In this document: in pieces, positions 1 through 5,663 of the stretch | How positions within the stretch are numbered: position 1 is the first letter of the stretch | Layout: each line of letters begins with the position of its first letter | Source of the DNA: Deltaproteobacteria bacterium | GTDB lineage: Bacteria; Desulfobacterota; Binatia; UBA9968 | Length of the DNA: 5,663 nt | Assembly: GCA_005878685.1 (NCBI GenBank) | Contig: VBLN01000158.1 | Location: forward strand, 1-5,663 | Direction of reading: 5' to 3' | Position numbers and translations under genes: made by a program | The notes under the pieces: model-generated | What the model was told of the DNA's origin: nothing | Databases searched by the model: none | Seen by the model: only the letters and a program-made list of their open reading frames with translations

Positions 1-933
1 TATCAAGAAGACACTATTGAACGCCTTGAGATCAGGCCCTTTGGGGTCGCCGCGAAAACTCCGCGCCCCGAAGACCAGAAAGCTATCCGGGTTCAGGGTC
101 GGGAAAATTTCCGGCGGAAGTCTCTGAATATTTTCCGGCAACCAAGCTTCCACTGCGGATTCGGGCCACAACACCAGACTGGCGCCCTGCAAGCCTCGCG
201 TCAGATCCAGATAGGCTTTCAGATTGCTCTCCATATAAGCAATGTCCCATTTGTGCTTGATATCGATCCCACCCTGAACCGAAGCGACGGCCAGCTTCGG
301 AGCCGCTTGCATCTCCGCTGCCACAATCTTGAGCCTGAAATAGCCGTACAAGATGGTAACGAACACAATCACGCCCAAAACCGCCGTTTCTCGGAGCCAA
401 AGTTTCCCACGGCGGGAGAAAATTCCCGCATAAAGGGTGGTGTTGATCTACATCAGGAGAAAACTCGTACCGAAGGGACCCGCCAGATCAGCCGATTGGA
501 TAAGGACGAGAAACTCCGACTGGCTGCCGGCAAGATGCCAGGGAAAGAGCGATGGGAACCAAAACTCTATGGCAACCCAAAAAAGCGGGGCGAACAAACC
601 AACCGGGCCGAACCCGCAACGACGCACAAGCAGGGTAAACAGAGCAAGAGTCAACCCGCCGTAAGCAGCAAAAAGACAAAAAATGACAGCGCTCACGCCG
701 TAAGAATAGCCGCCGAAAACCTTGATCGTGTAAGTAAGCCAATAAAAACCTACAAGATGCGCGACCATCCCTGTGAGCCAGCCGAGGAAAAGAGCCTGGC
801 GTATGGTGGCTTGTTGAGTCGCCCAAAAGAGGGGCGCGAAGGCGACCCAAGCCAGCGGAAAGAGCGCAGGGAAAAGATAGGGAAGAGCCAAAAGAACCGC
901 GGATGAAATACAGGCCAAAACTTTCCTTGACAT
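1..933 (-). CDS. lnt: Apolipoprotein N-acyltransferase, partial (C-terminus beyond window) and interrupted by one in-frame TAG
   Basis: Lnt transfers the third acyl chain from phospholipid to the N-terminal cysteine of lipoproteins at the periplasmic face of the inner membrane. The 311 codons seen match its N-terminal part. There are several hydrophobic membrane segments (about residues 5-175), with the family-like stretches PLAWVAFAPLFWA, GFYWLTYTIKVFGGYS and FWVAIEFWFPSLFPWHLAGSQ. A last membrane segment (about 175-200) leads into the carbon-nitrogen-hydrolase domain. There, AVASVQGGIDIKHKWD resembles the E. coli VQGDIPQSLKWD region, and LVLWPESA carries the expected catalytic Glu (about residue 258). 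The catalytic Lys and Cys lie beyond base 1. Codon 162 is TAG (448-450), yet the same frame continues without another stop to base 1 with good Lnt similarity. The ATG at 931-933 has no clear ribosome site; a TTG at 916-918 has AAGGA about 6 nt upstream, but the ATG keeps the basic N-terminus. The gene is divergent from the plus-strand operon. Family assignment is firm; functionality is uncertain. Confidence 0.88.
448..450 (-). other. In-frame TAG stop within lnt (codon 162)
   Basis: The minus-strand frame reads FLLM, then TAG, then INTTLYAGIFSRRGKLW, and stays open to the window edge. The position falls in the membrane segment that aligns with FLLMMVCGLL of E. coli Lnt. If translation stops here the 161-residue product lacks the whole hydrolase domain. 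Single-base ancestors of TAG include TGG, CAG, TTG and others, so the original residue cannot be fixed from this sequence. Confidence 0.9.
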
Positions 934-953
934 ATAAATGTTTTATGTATTAA
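927..953 (+). promoter_or_regulatory. Candidate sigma70-type promoter for the DUF1302 operon
   Basis: A perfect -35 hexamer TTGACA lies at 927-932 and a partial -10 match TATTAA at 948-953. The 15-bp spacer is shorter than the usual 17. The -35 overlaps the first codons of lnt. Transcription from here would give a leader of about 95 nt containing the inverted repeat at 989-1008. This is motif matching by eye in AT-rich DNA, so it is tentative. Confidence 0.3.
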
Positions 954-988
954 GGTTCGCTAAATTATCTGCAACTCATGAGGACTGA

Positions 989-1008
989 AGTGAAAGTCAT
1001 CTTTCACT
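989..1008. repeat. Perfect 8-bp inverted repeat (possible operator or leader hairpin)
   Basis: Arms AGTGAAAG (989-996) and CTTTCACT (1001-1008) are exact reverse complements around a TCAT spacer. The dyad is flanked by TCATGA palindromes at 976-981 and 1010-1015. Its size and place between divergent genes fit a dimeric repressor or activator site. It could instead form an RNA hairpin about 45 nt before the DUF1302 start. No T-run follows, so it is not a typical rho-independent terminator. Confidence 0.65.
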
Positions 1009-1044
1009 ATCATGAATCCTCCAAAGTAAAAATATCTTCCTGAA

Positions 1045-1052
1045 AGAGAGGG
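1045..1052 (+). promoter_or_regulatory. Ribosome binding site of the DUF1302 gene
   Basis: The purine-rich AGAGAGGG lies just before the ATG at 1055. The spacing is tight (2 nt from the last G), but the core GAGAG could pair from further upstream. It supports this ATG, which also begins a proper signal peptide. Confidence 0.45.
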
Positions 1053-1054
1053 CC

Positions 1055-2764
1055 ATGGAGCGATTACGGAGGGTGTCAGTCAATCTAGTCGAGCTCTTAT
1101 TCTTAGTCCTGCTGGCAGCGCCGGCCCAAGCCGCTTCCATCCTGGGTGATGAGTGGGAAAAATTTTTCACAGAAAGAGTTAAATTCTCCGGCTACATGGA
1201 AAATACCACAGGGCTTGCGGTGAGCGCGGGAAACCGATTCTTCGCCGAAAGCAACCGTTTTGTCATGAACCGTTTTGTGATCCAACCCGAATTCAATCTG
1301 GACTTTAACGAAAAAGTAAAGCTTTTTATATCCTGGAGATTCGTTAAGGAGCCGCGCTACAGCGCCGAGGCGAAAAGTAGACACCGAGTCGTCTCCTACT
1401 TTCCTGTTGCGCCTGTGCAGCCCCTCCCCAACACCTTCTACGACGAGGACAGCTTCAAGCCCTGGGAAATGGTCTGGAATATCAATCCCACTGACCAGCT
1501 CAACATCCGGCTTGGCAGGCAATTTATCTCATGGGGTGAAACCGACGGCATCAGACTGCTCGATGTGATCAACCCTCAGGATGGTACATTTGCCCCTCCT
1601 GCCGCCCCTAACCTGTTCAACCTCGATGAGACTCGAATCCCCTCTTGGGGAATAAGAACCCTTTACACGGTCCGACCTGTAAGTAATACCATCTTCGAGT
1701 TCTTCGCCCTGCCCGGCTTTTGGGATGAGGCAAAACAAAGAGTGGATGAGATCGTGGGGAGCAACGATACTGGCGATCTCAAAGTCCGATACGGAAGATG
1801 GTCTGCCCACCCGGAGACCCGATTGGTTCTTGCCGGGCGAAACGCGTTTGGCAACCTTTTCGCTAACCCCATTAACCCTGTGTTGTGTCAAACGGCAACC
1901 CCAACCAAAATTGGCTGCCTGGTTATTCCCAGCACGAGCAGGGAACTCCCAGATGCCGGAGATAGTTGGAAGATTGGAACGAGAATTACCCACAGCATCG
2001 GAAAATTAAATTTCGGTCTTGGTTACATTTGGGGCTTCAACCCCCAATCCACGGACATGGTGTTCAAGCTCAAGGGAGTGACGTGCTCTTCCCCGATCGC
2101 AGCGGCGTGCGCGGGGGGTGCAGCACCGAGCGTGGCTACTCTGAGGCTGGTCAACGATCGTACCAACATATTTGCAGGCCACTTTAACTACACTGTGGAT
2201 GAGATTGTCAGCCTCCCTTTGAATACGGCGATTCGCGGAGAGTTGGCCTTTTACCCGGATGAGCCCTATAACATCTCGAAGTTTCCTGGCCCATTCGGTC
2301 TTAGGGCAGGTCCCCACCCCAGGCACCCTGACGGTACTGTAGAAAAGAACACCCTGCGCTATTCTCTCGGCTTTGATCGAACAACATTGATACCTTTCCT
2401 ACAGGAGGATCCCCTGCGCCCTTTCAGAATGTCCTTTCAAATCTTCCAGCGAGTCATTCTAGACCACGAGGACGGAATCCATCCTTTCTCTACGGCGCAA
2501 AAGATAAAGATGGTTTCGACCAACCTCACTTTCAGGGTCAGCACAGGTTATTATGGCGACACGATTCTCCCCGATGTTTTTGTGGGGTACGATCCTGCCG
2601 GCTACTGGAACCTAAACCCGGCCGTGACCTATGCGCCTCCTTGGAACGAGAAGGTCACCGTCAGTTTGATCGCCGCCCTCTACGGCGGTCACAATAAGTT
2701 CAACAGTCTCGGCTTCTTCTCCGAGAAGGACTCTGTTTTTCTCAAAATGCGTTATCAGTTCTGA
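1055..2764 (+). CDS. DUF1302 family outer-membrane protein
   Basis: This 569-residue secreted protein is of the size usual for DUF1302 and is predicted to be an outer-membrane beta-barrel. A signal peptide is visible: basic MERLRR, a hydrophobic stretch to about residue 22, and cleavage after AQA (about residue 26). The rest has the alternating pattern of amphipathic strands and loops, and it ends in FLKMRYQF, with the terminal Phe typical of barrels inserted by the Bam complex. The segment QLNIRLGRQFISWGETDGIRLLDVINPQD (in two pieces: 148-161 and 162-176) looks like the conserved family core, with GRQ, WGE and NPQD. Four cysteines form two close pairs, C278/C288 and C344/C352, in loop-like stretches. 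It leads the operon; the DUF1329 gene follows after 26 nt. DUF1302 and DUF1329 genes are very often adjacent. The role as outer-membrane end of a transport route is inference, and the cargo is unknown. Confidence 0.85.
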   Translation: MERLRRVSVNLVELLFLVLLAAPAQAASILGDEWEKFFTERVKFSGYMENTTGLAVSAGNRFFAESNRFVMNRFVIQPEFNLDFNEKVKLFISWRFVKEPRYSAEAKSRHRVVSYFPVAPVQPLPNTFYDEDSFKPWEMVWNINPTDQLNIRLGRQFISWGETDGIRLLDVINPQDGTFAPPAAPNLFNLDETRIPSWGIRTLYTVRPVSNTIFEFFALPGFWDEAKQRVDEIVGSNDTGDLKVRYGRWSAHPETRLVLAGRNAFGNLFANPINPVLCQTATPTKIGCLVIPSTSRELPDAGDSWKIGTRITHSIGKLNFGLGYIWGFNPQSTDMVFKLKGVTCSSPIAAACAGGAAPSVATLRLVNDRTNIFAGHFNYTVDEIVSLPLNTAIRGELAFYPDEPYNISKFPGPFGLRAGPHPRHPDGTVEKNTLRYSLGFDRTTLIPFLQEDPLRPFRMSFQIFQRVILDHEDGIHPFSTAQKIKMVSTNLTFRVSTGYYGDTILPDVFVGYDPAGYWNLNPAVTYAPPWNEKVTVSLIAALYGGHNKFNSLGFFSEKDSVFLKMRYQF

Positions 2765-2770
2765 CAGTTC

Positions 2771-2778
2771 AAGGGAGG
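2771..2778 (+). promoter_or_regulatory. Ribosome binding site of the DUF1329 gene
   Basis: AAGGGAGG is a strong Shine-Dalgarno match in the 26-nt gap after the DUF1302 stop. It lies about 12 nt before the ATG at 2791, slightly long but acceptable. It supports independent initiation on the same transcript. Confidence 0.6.
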
Positions 2779-2790
2779 CGTAGATTAACT

Positions 2791-4035
2791 ATGTCAAAAG
2801 CTAACAATCGATTATCCATTGTGTCCAATTGGCTGGCGCCGTCGCTCCTTGCTGTCCTGGTTTTAGTCCATTCAGGCCAGATCCGGGCCGCAGAGGTTGA
2901 GCTAAAGCCCGGGGAAACGATTGGACCTAACAACTGGCAGAGAGTTCAGGGAATGGTAGGAGAAAATCTCCTCAACCGCATCAAAGGAGGCTACACCTTT
3001 CAAATCAAGGAGCCCAAGCTCTACAAGCCCCTTAAGGAGTATGTGGAAGCGACCGAGAAATATTCAAAGAACGTCAAGCTCGGCCCGAACGGCGAGCTTC
3101 TCAACTATGCTGCCGGTCTTCCCTTCCCAAATTTCGACAGGAACGACTCTCAAGCCGGCCCGAAGCTCGCATGGAACTTCTTCTGGCGCTGGCTGGGTGA
3201 CGATTACAAGACCGGCGGCGCAACAAAAGAAGGGAAGATCAACCGGTTTGCTATCGAGAAAGACGGATCCGAGCGCCGCTCAGACCTGGTCTCCTACTTT
3301 ATCTTCCCCCGGACCCGTTACATGCTAGATCCCAAGCCTGTGATTCCGGGATACGAAAACATCGACTACATGCAGCTTCGCATAGACAGTTATCCGCGCG
3401 ACACGGCGGGCACGACAACGCTCGAAATACGCTACGACGACCCAAAAAGGGTCGATGACCTGTACATATACCTCCCCAGTATCCGTCGCATTCGCCGCGC
3501 CACTACAACCCAGAGATGCCAAACCCTGGCGCCCAGTGAGTTCGTCCTGGATGACATCAACAGCCACAACGGCAAGATCACGGACTTCAACTACCGAGTC
3601 CTGGGCGAAAAAAAGATGCTCGCCAATATGGCTCAGGAGCATGAGCCTTATCACCGAAAGCCGGGAGACTACCTACCTATTGACGAGAAGTGGGAAGTGG
3701 TGGACACCTATGTGCTGGAGGTCACCGCCAAAGATCCCAATTATTGCTACGGCAAGAAAATCCTTCACATCAACAAAATGACCTACGATAACGTATGGAC
3801 CTACATCTACGATAGAAAAGGGGAATTTTTTAAAGAGTTCTGGGGCTTCTTTAAGCCGGTGAATCTGTCAGATGGCCGTGAAGTCTGGTCGGTCGGCGAT
3901 GTCATGATCTTGAATGTCCAGAACGGCCGCTCCACGGTCGTCACGGCGACCCGGGCTTATAATCGAGGCTACCCGGTAAGCATGTTCAGCCTCGCCACTC
4001 TTCAGCGGATCCAGCGGGGAGAAAGCATCGAATGA
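2791..4035 (+). CDS. DUF1329 family periplasmic protein (LolA/LolB-like fold)
   Basis: This 414-residue protein is full-length for DUF1329, a family whose fold resembles the lipoprotein carriers LolA and LolB (family knowledge). The signal peptide covers about residues 1-34: basic start MSKANNR, hydrophobic LLAVLVLV, cleavage near IRAA. There is no lipobox cysteine, so the product is probably soluble in the periplasm. Recognisable family stretches are FPNFDRNDSQAGPKLAWNF (about 112-130), RYMLDPKP and PGYENIDYMQLRIDSYPRD (about 173-203), the strand-rich DDLYIYLPSIRRIRRATTTQ (about 222-241), and DNVWTYIYDRKGEFFKEFWG toward the C-terminus. Two cysteines in the mature part, C243 and C319, could form a disulfide. 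The gene sits between the DUF1302 barrel gene and the propeller gene, 26 and 54 nt away. A hydrophobic-cargo carrier between inner-membrane RND pump and outer-membrane barrel is inferred from fold and context, not shown. Confidence 0.87.
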   Translation: MSKANNRLSIVSNWLAPSLLAVLVLVHSGQIRAAEVELKPGETIGPNNWQRVQGMVGENLLNRIKGGYTFQIKEPKLYKPLKEYVEATEKYSKNVKLGPNGELLNYAAGLPFPNFDRNDSQAGPKLAWNFFWRWLGDDYKTGGATKEGKINRFAIEKDGSERRSDLVSYFIFPRTRYMLDPKPVIPGYENIDYMQLRIDSYPRDTAGTTTLEIRYDDPKRVDDLYIYLPSIRRIRRATTTQRCQTLAPSEFVLDDINSHNGKITDFNYRVLGEKKMLANMAQEHEPYHRKPGDYLPIDEKWEVVDTYVLEVTAKDPNYCYGKKILHINKMTYDNVWTYIYDRKGEFFKEFWGFFKPVNLSDGREVWSVGDVMILNVQNGRSTVVTATRAYNRGYPVSMFSLATLQRIQRGESIE

Positions 4036-4089
4036 CGCGCTGACAAAACCGTCCCTCCTGTCGAACGCTCAGTAAGACCGATCAGTTTT

Positions 4090-5127
4090 ATGTGGGGATT
4101 CCTCATCGTCGTGCTGGGGCTGTCTCTGGGGTCAGCCTCATGGTCTATTCTTGCTTCGGCCACCCAATACTCCTACCGGGAGCCAGCTTTTCAAGACAAC
4201 TTCTATGGCATAAAAATCCACGGCAACCGATGCTGGATCGTGGGTTATTACGGGACCGTTCTTTACTCCCGAGACCGCGGCAGCACCTGGGAGATCCAAC
4301 AGAGCGCAACAAAGGAAGCGCTCTTTCAGGCAACTTTCATTTCTGATCAGAAGGGGTGGATATCCGGCAGCTACGGAACGATCCTGCATACCCAAAATGG
4401 CGGCCGAAACTGGTCTGTTCAAGGAAGCAGCACCCAAGAGCATCTCTTCGGTATTGACTTTATTAGCGAGAGAGAAGGTTGAGCCGTTGGCAGCCGAGGA
4501 ACCATCCTTTACACGAACGATGGGGGAGCCACATGGGTCAACCGCGCCATCGGCGAAGACGTCATCTTGAACCGAATCTCCTTTAAATCGCCCAAGCGAG
4601 GTTGGGTCGTCGGGGAGTTTGGCGTCATCTACCAGACCAAGGATGGGGGGCAAAGCTGGCTGAAGCAAAAGAGTCCGATAGAAGTTTCCTTCGTGAGTGG
4701 CGAAAGCCGCAATCTCTTTGCGCTTATCTTTCCCGACTCTCATGCGGGTTGGGCCTTTGGTCTGGACGGCGTCATCCTTAAAACACAAACCGGAGATCAA
4801 TGGACAGTGATCAATCAGAACGGGGTGGTCCCGAAAGGCGTAACCGATCGCCATCTTTTTGCCGCAGCCCGCGTGAACGGAACGCTGTGGGCCGTGGGCG
4901 AACGCGGCGTCGTCATTGTTTCTGAGGCGGGGAAGGAAAACTGGCGTAGAGCAAATTTCAAATTTCCTCCCGTAGCCTTAAACGGCATCGATTTCAGTCC
5001 AGAGGGCTTCGGCCTTATCGTGGGCAATCGCGGCGCCATCTTTCGGACCATGGATGGCGGCCAACAATGGCAGCGAATCAAGATCGTTCCGCAAACACCC
5101 GGCAAGGGAATCAGCCAAGCGCCATGA
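4090..5127 (+). CDS. YCF48-type (BNR-like) secreted beta-propeller, interrupted by in-frame TGA
   Basis: Read through codon 131, this frame encodes 345 residues: a signal peptide (hydrophobic residues 2-22, cleavage near ASA at 24) and seven repeats of the YCF48 type, G-W-x-x-G-x-x-G-x-I-x-x-T-x-D-G-G-x-x-W. The repeat Trp falls at residues 49, 90, [131 = TGA], 172, 221 and 267, with Leu at 309, so this is a seven-bladed propeller. Related proteins act as assembly factors (YCF48/HCF136 for photosystem II); in this gene context it probably serves the neighbouring envelope system. The ATG at 4090 lacks a clear ribosome site, and the signal peptide has no basic residue after the Met, although the upstream in-frame codons would supply Arg. 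The gene starts 54 nt after the DUF1329 stop and its own TGA overlaps the ATG of the RND gene. If the internal TGA is real, only two blades are made; the downstream part could restart only at weak codons such as TTG 4567. Confidence 0.85.
4480..4482 (+). other. In-frame TGA replacing the conserved repeat Trp of the propeller
   Basis: The frame reads ISEREG, TGA, AVGSRGTILYTNDGGATW. The other blades read CWIVG, GWISG, GWVVG, GWAFG and LWAVG at this place, each with TGG. A single G-to-A change of TGG explains the stop. The exact 41-residue spacing from the Trp before (90) and after (172) shows that no bases were gained or lost. Confidence 0.92.
5124..5127 (+). other. ATGA start/stop overlap between propeller and RND genes
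   Basis: The ATG of the RND gene (5124-5126) shares two bases with the TGA stop of the propeller gene (5125-5127). Such overlaps usually mean that ribosomes finishing the first gene restart at the second, which supports one operon and a linked function. Confidence 0.85.
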
Positions 5128-5663
5128 AAAAGGTGGCCGAGTTCATAGTGAGAAGGCGCCTGCCCGTTCTCCTCATGGTTTTGCTCGTGACGATTTTTTT
5201 TGCTTACTTCTCGCTAAGAGTCGAAATCTACACAGCCTTCTCCGACCTCCTGCCGCAGAACCACCCCTACGTTAGGCTTCACAATCAGTTCGGTAGGACG
5301 TTCGGAGGAGCAAATATAGTCTTGCTCTCCGTGGAGGTGAAGCAAGGGGACATCTTTAATTCCAAGACCCTAGAAAAAATCAAGAAGCTCACAGAGGTCA
5401 TCGAGTTCAGCCGAGGGGTTAACAACTACCAGATCTTTTCCATCGCCCGCCAGAAGGTCAAAGATGTCCGCGCGACAGCCTGGGGAATCGAGGTCCAACC
5501 GGTCATGTGGCCAAAGGTGCCTCAGTCTCAGGAGGGAATCGAGCAGCTGCAAAATATCGTCTACGCAAATCCTACAATCATCGGCCGGCTTGTATCCGAG
5601 GACGGCAAGGCAGCGCTCATCTCCGCCTCTTTCTTCGAAGAGCGATTGGACTATGCAAGCCTC
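5124..5663 (+). CDS. RND superfamily (MMPL-type) transporter, N-terminal part, cut by window end
   Basis: The 180 codons begin MKKVAEFIVRRRLPVLLMVL and remain open to the last base. A basic N-terminus and one membrane helix (about residues 12-32) are followed by a periplasmic domain starting with SDLLPQNHPYVRLHNQFGRT and FGGANIVLLSVE. This is the usual opening of MMPL/RND exporters: D-L-L-P, H-P, F...FGG near the first helix. Full members have about 750-900 residues and 12 helices, so most of the gene lies outside. The family uses proton flux to move lipids and other hydrophobic molecules; the substrate here is unknown. The ATG overlaps the propeller stop as ATGA, a sign of translational coupling, with GGGAA at 5106-5110 upstream as a weak ribosome site. 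If translation of the propeller stops early at 4480, this coupling could be weakened. Confidence 0.88.
   Translation, partial: MKKVAEFIVRRRLPVLLMVLLVTIFFAYFSLRVEIYTAFSDLLPQNHPYVRLHNQFGRTFGGANIVLLSVEVKQGDIFNSKTLEKIKKLTEVIEFSRGVNNYQIFSIARQKVKDVRATAWGIEVQPVMWPKVPQSQEGIEQLQNIVYANPTIIGRLVSEDGKAALISASFFEERLDYASL

Larger units (their letters stand above)
934..1054. promoter_or_regulatory. Divergent intergenic region between lnt and the DUF1302 operon
   Basis: This 121-bp non-coding stretch lies between two divergently oriented start codons and should hold the control elements for both directions. It is AT-rich near lnt (934-970) and contains the inverted repeat at 989-1008 plus two copies of the palindrome TCATGA at 976-981 and 1010-1015. 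For lnt, a weak minus-strand promoter-like pair could be read in the 945-975 region, but no convincing hexamers were found. No small gene or RNA is evident. Confidence 0.6.

Noticed and set aside
83..400. Minus-strand open frame in the region downstream of the lnt stop
   Set aside because: It is in a different frame from lnt. The true Lnt continuation, with AVASVQGGIDIKHKWD and LVLWPESA, is in the frame of the 933 start, so no frameshift is needed.
253..906. Long plus-strand open frame of 217 codons antisense to lnt
   Set aside because: Its product is a charged, low-complexity chain rich in Lys, Arg, Glu and Gln with no domain, and it lies opposite the well-conserved lnt frame. It is an antisense shadow.
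989..1008. Rho-independent terminator
   Set aside because: The stem is AT-rich and is not followed by a T-run on either strand, and it lies upstream of both genes.
1529..1993. Minus-strand open frame inside the DUF1302 gene
   Set aside because: No similarity or initiation signal; it is a shadow of the well-supported plus-strand barrel gene.
4480..4482. TGA as a selenocysteine codon
   Set aside because: The position is a structural Trp in a repeat, not a redox site, and no convincing stem-loop follows immediately.
4138..4854. 238-codon minus-strand open frame across the propeller gene
   Set aside because: It has no recognisable domain, while the opposite strand shows clear seven-fold YCF48 repeats on both sides of the TGA.
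1..5663. CRISPR arrays, tRNA or rRNA genes, insertion sequences
   Set aside because: No regularly spaced direct repeats, cloverleaf-like segments, transposase-like frames or terminal repeats were seen; the only periodicity is the protein-level 41-residue repeat of the propeller.

Overview
The window is from a Gram-negative bacterium. It holds an apolipoprotein N-acyltransferase gene (lipoprotein maturation at the inner membrane), an outer-membrane-type DUF1302 protein and a periplasmic DUF1329 protein. Base composition looks moderate (about half G+C, by eye). The gene set resembles clusters common in Desulfobacterota-like and other environmental proteobacteria, but the lineage is only a guess. 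TGA ends three genes normally and tryptophan is otherwise TGG, so the standard bacterial code appears to apply.

Layout. Bases 1-933 (minus strand) carry the N-terminal ~60 % of lnt, which runs off the left edge and is broken by an in-frame TAG at codon 162. Bases 934-1054 are a divergent, AT-rich intergenic region with a candidate sigma70-type promoter and a perfect 8-bp inverted repeat. From 1055 to the right edge, four genes run on the plus strand with short gaps, as in one operon: DUF1302 outer-membrane protein (1055-2764), DUF1329 LolA/LolB-like periplasmic protein (2791-4035), a secreted seven-bladed YCF48-type beta-propeller (4090-5127, interrupted by TGA at codon 131), and the first 180 codons of an RND/MMPL-family inner-membrane transporter (from 5124, cut by the window end).

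Working together (inference). The RND protein would supply energy at the inner membrane. The DUF1329 protein could carry a hydrophobic cargo across the periplasm, the DUF1302 protein could be the outer-membrane end, and the propeller could be an assembly or scaffold factor. This DUF1302-DUF1329-YCF48-RND set recurs in many Gram-negative genomes, but I know of no settled function; a trans-envelope lipid or hydrophobe transport route is the natural hypothesis.

The most unusual observation is that two otherwise intact genes on opposite strands each carry one in-frame stop with good coding sequence continuing in the same frame. In the propeller the TGA sits exactly where the other repeats have Trp (TGG), at an exact 41-residue period. 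Sequencing error, recent pseudogenisation or readthrough cannot be told apart from sequence alone.
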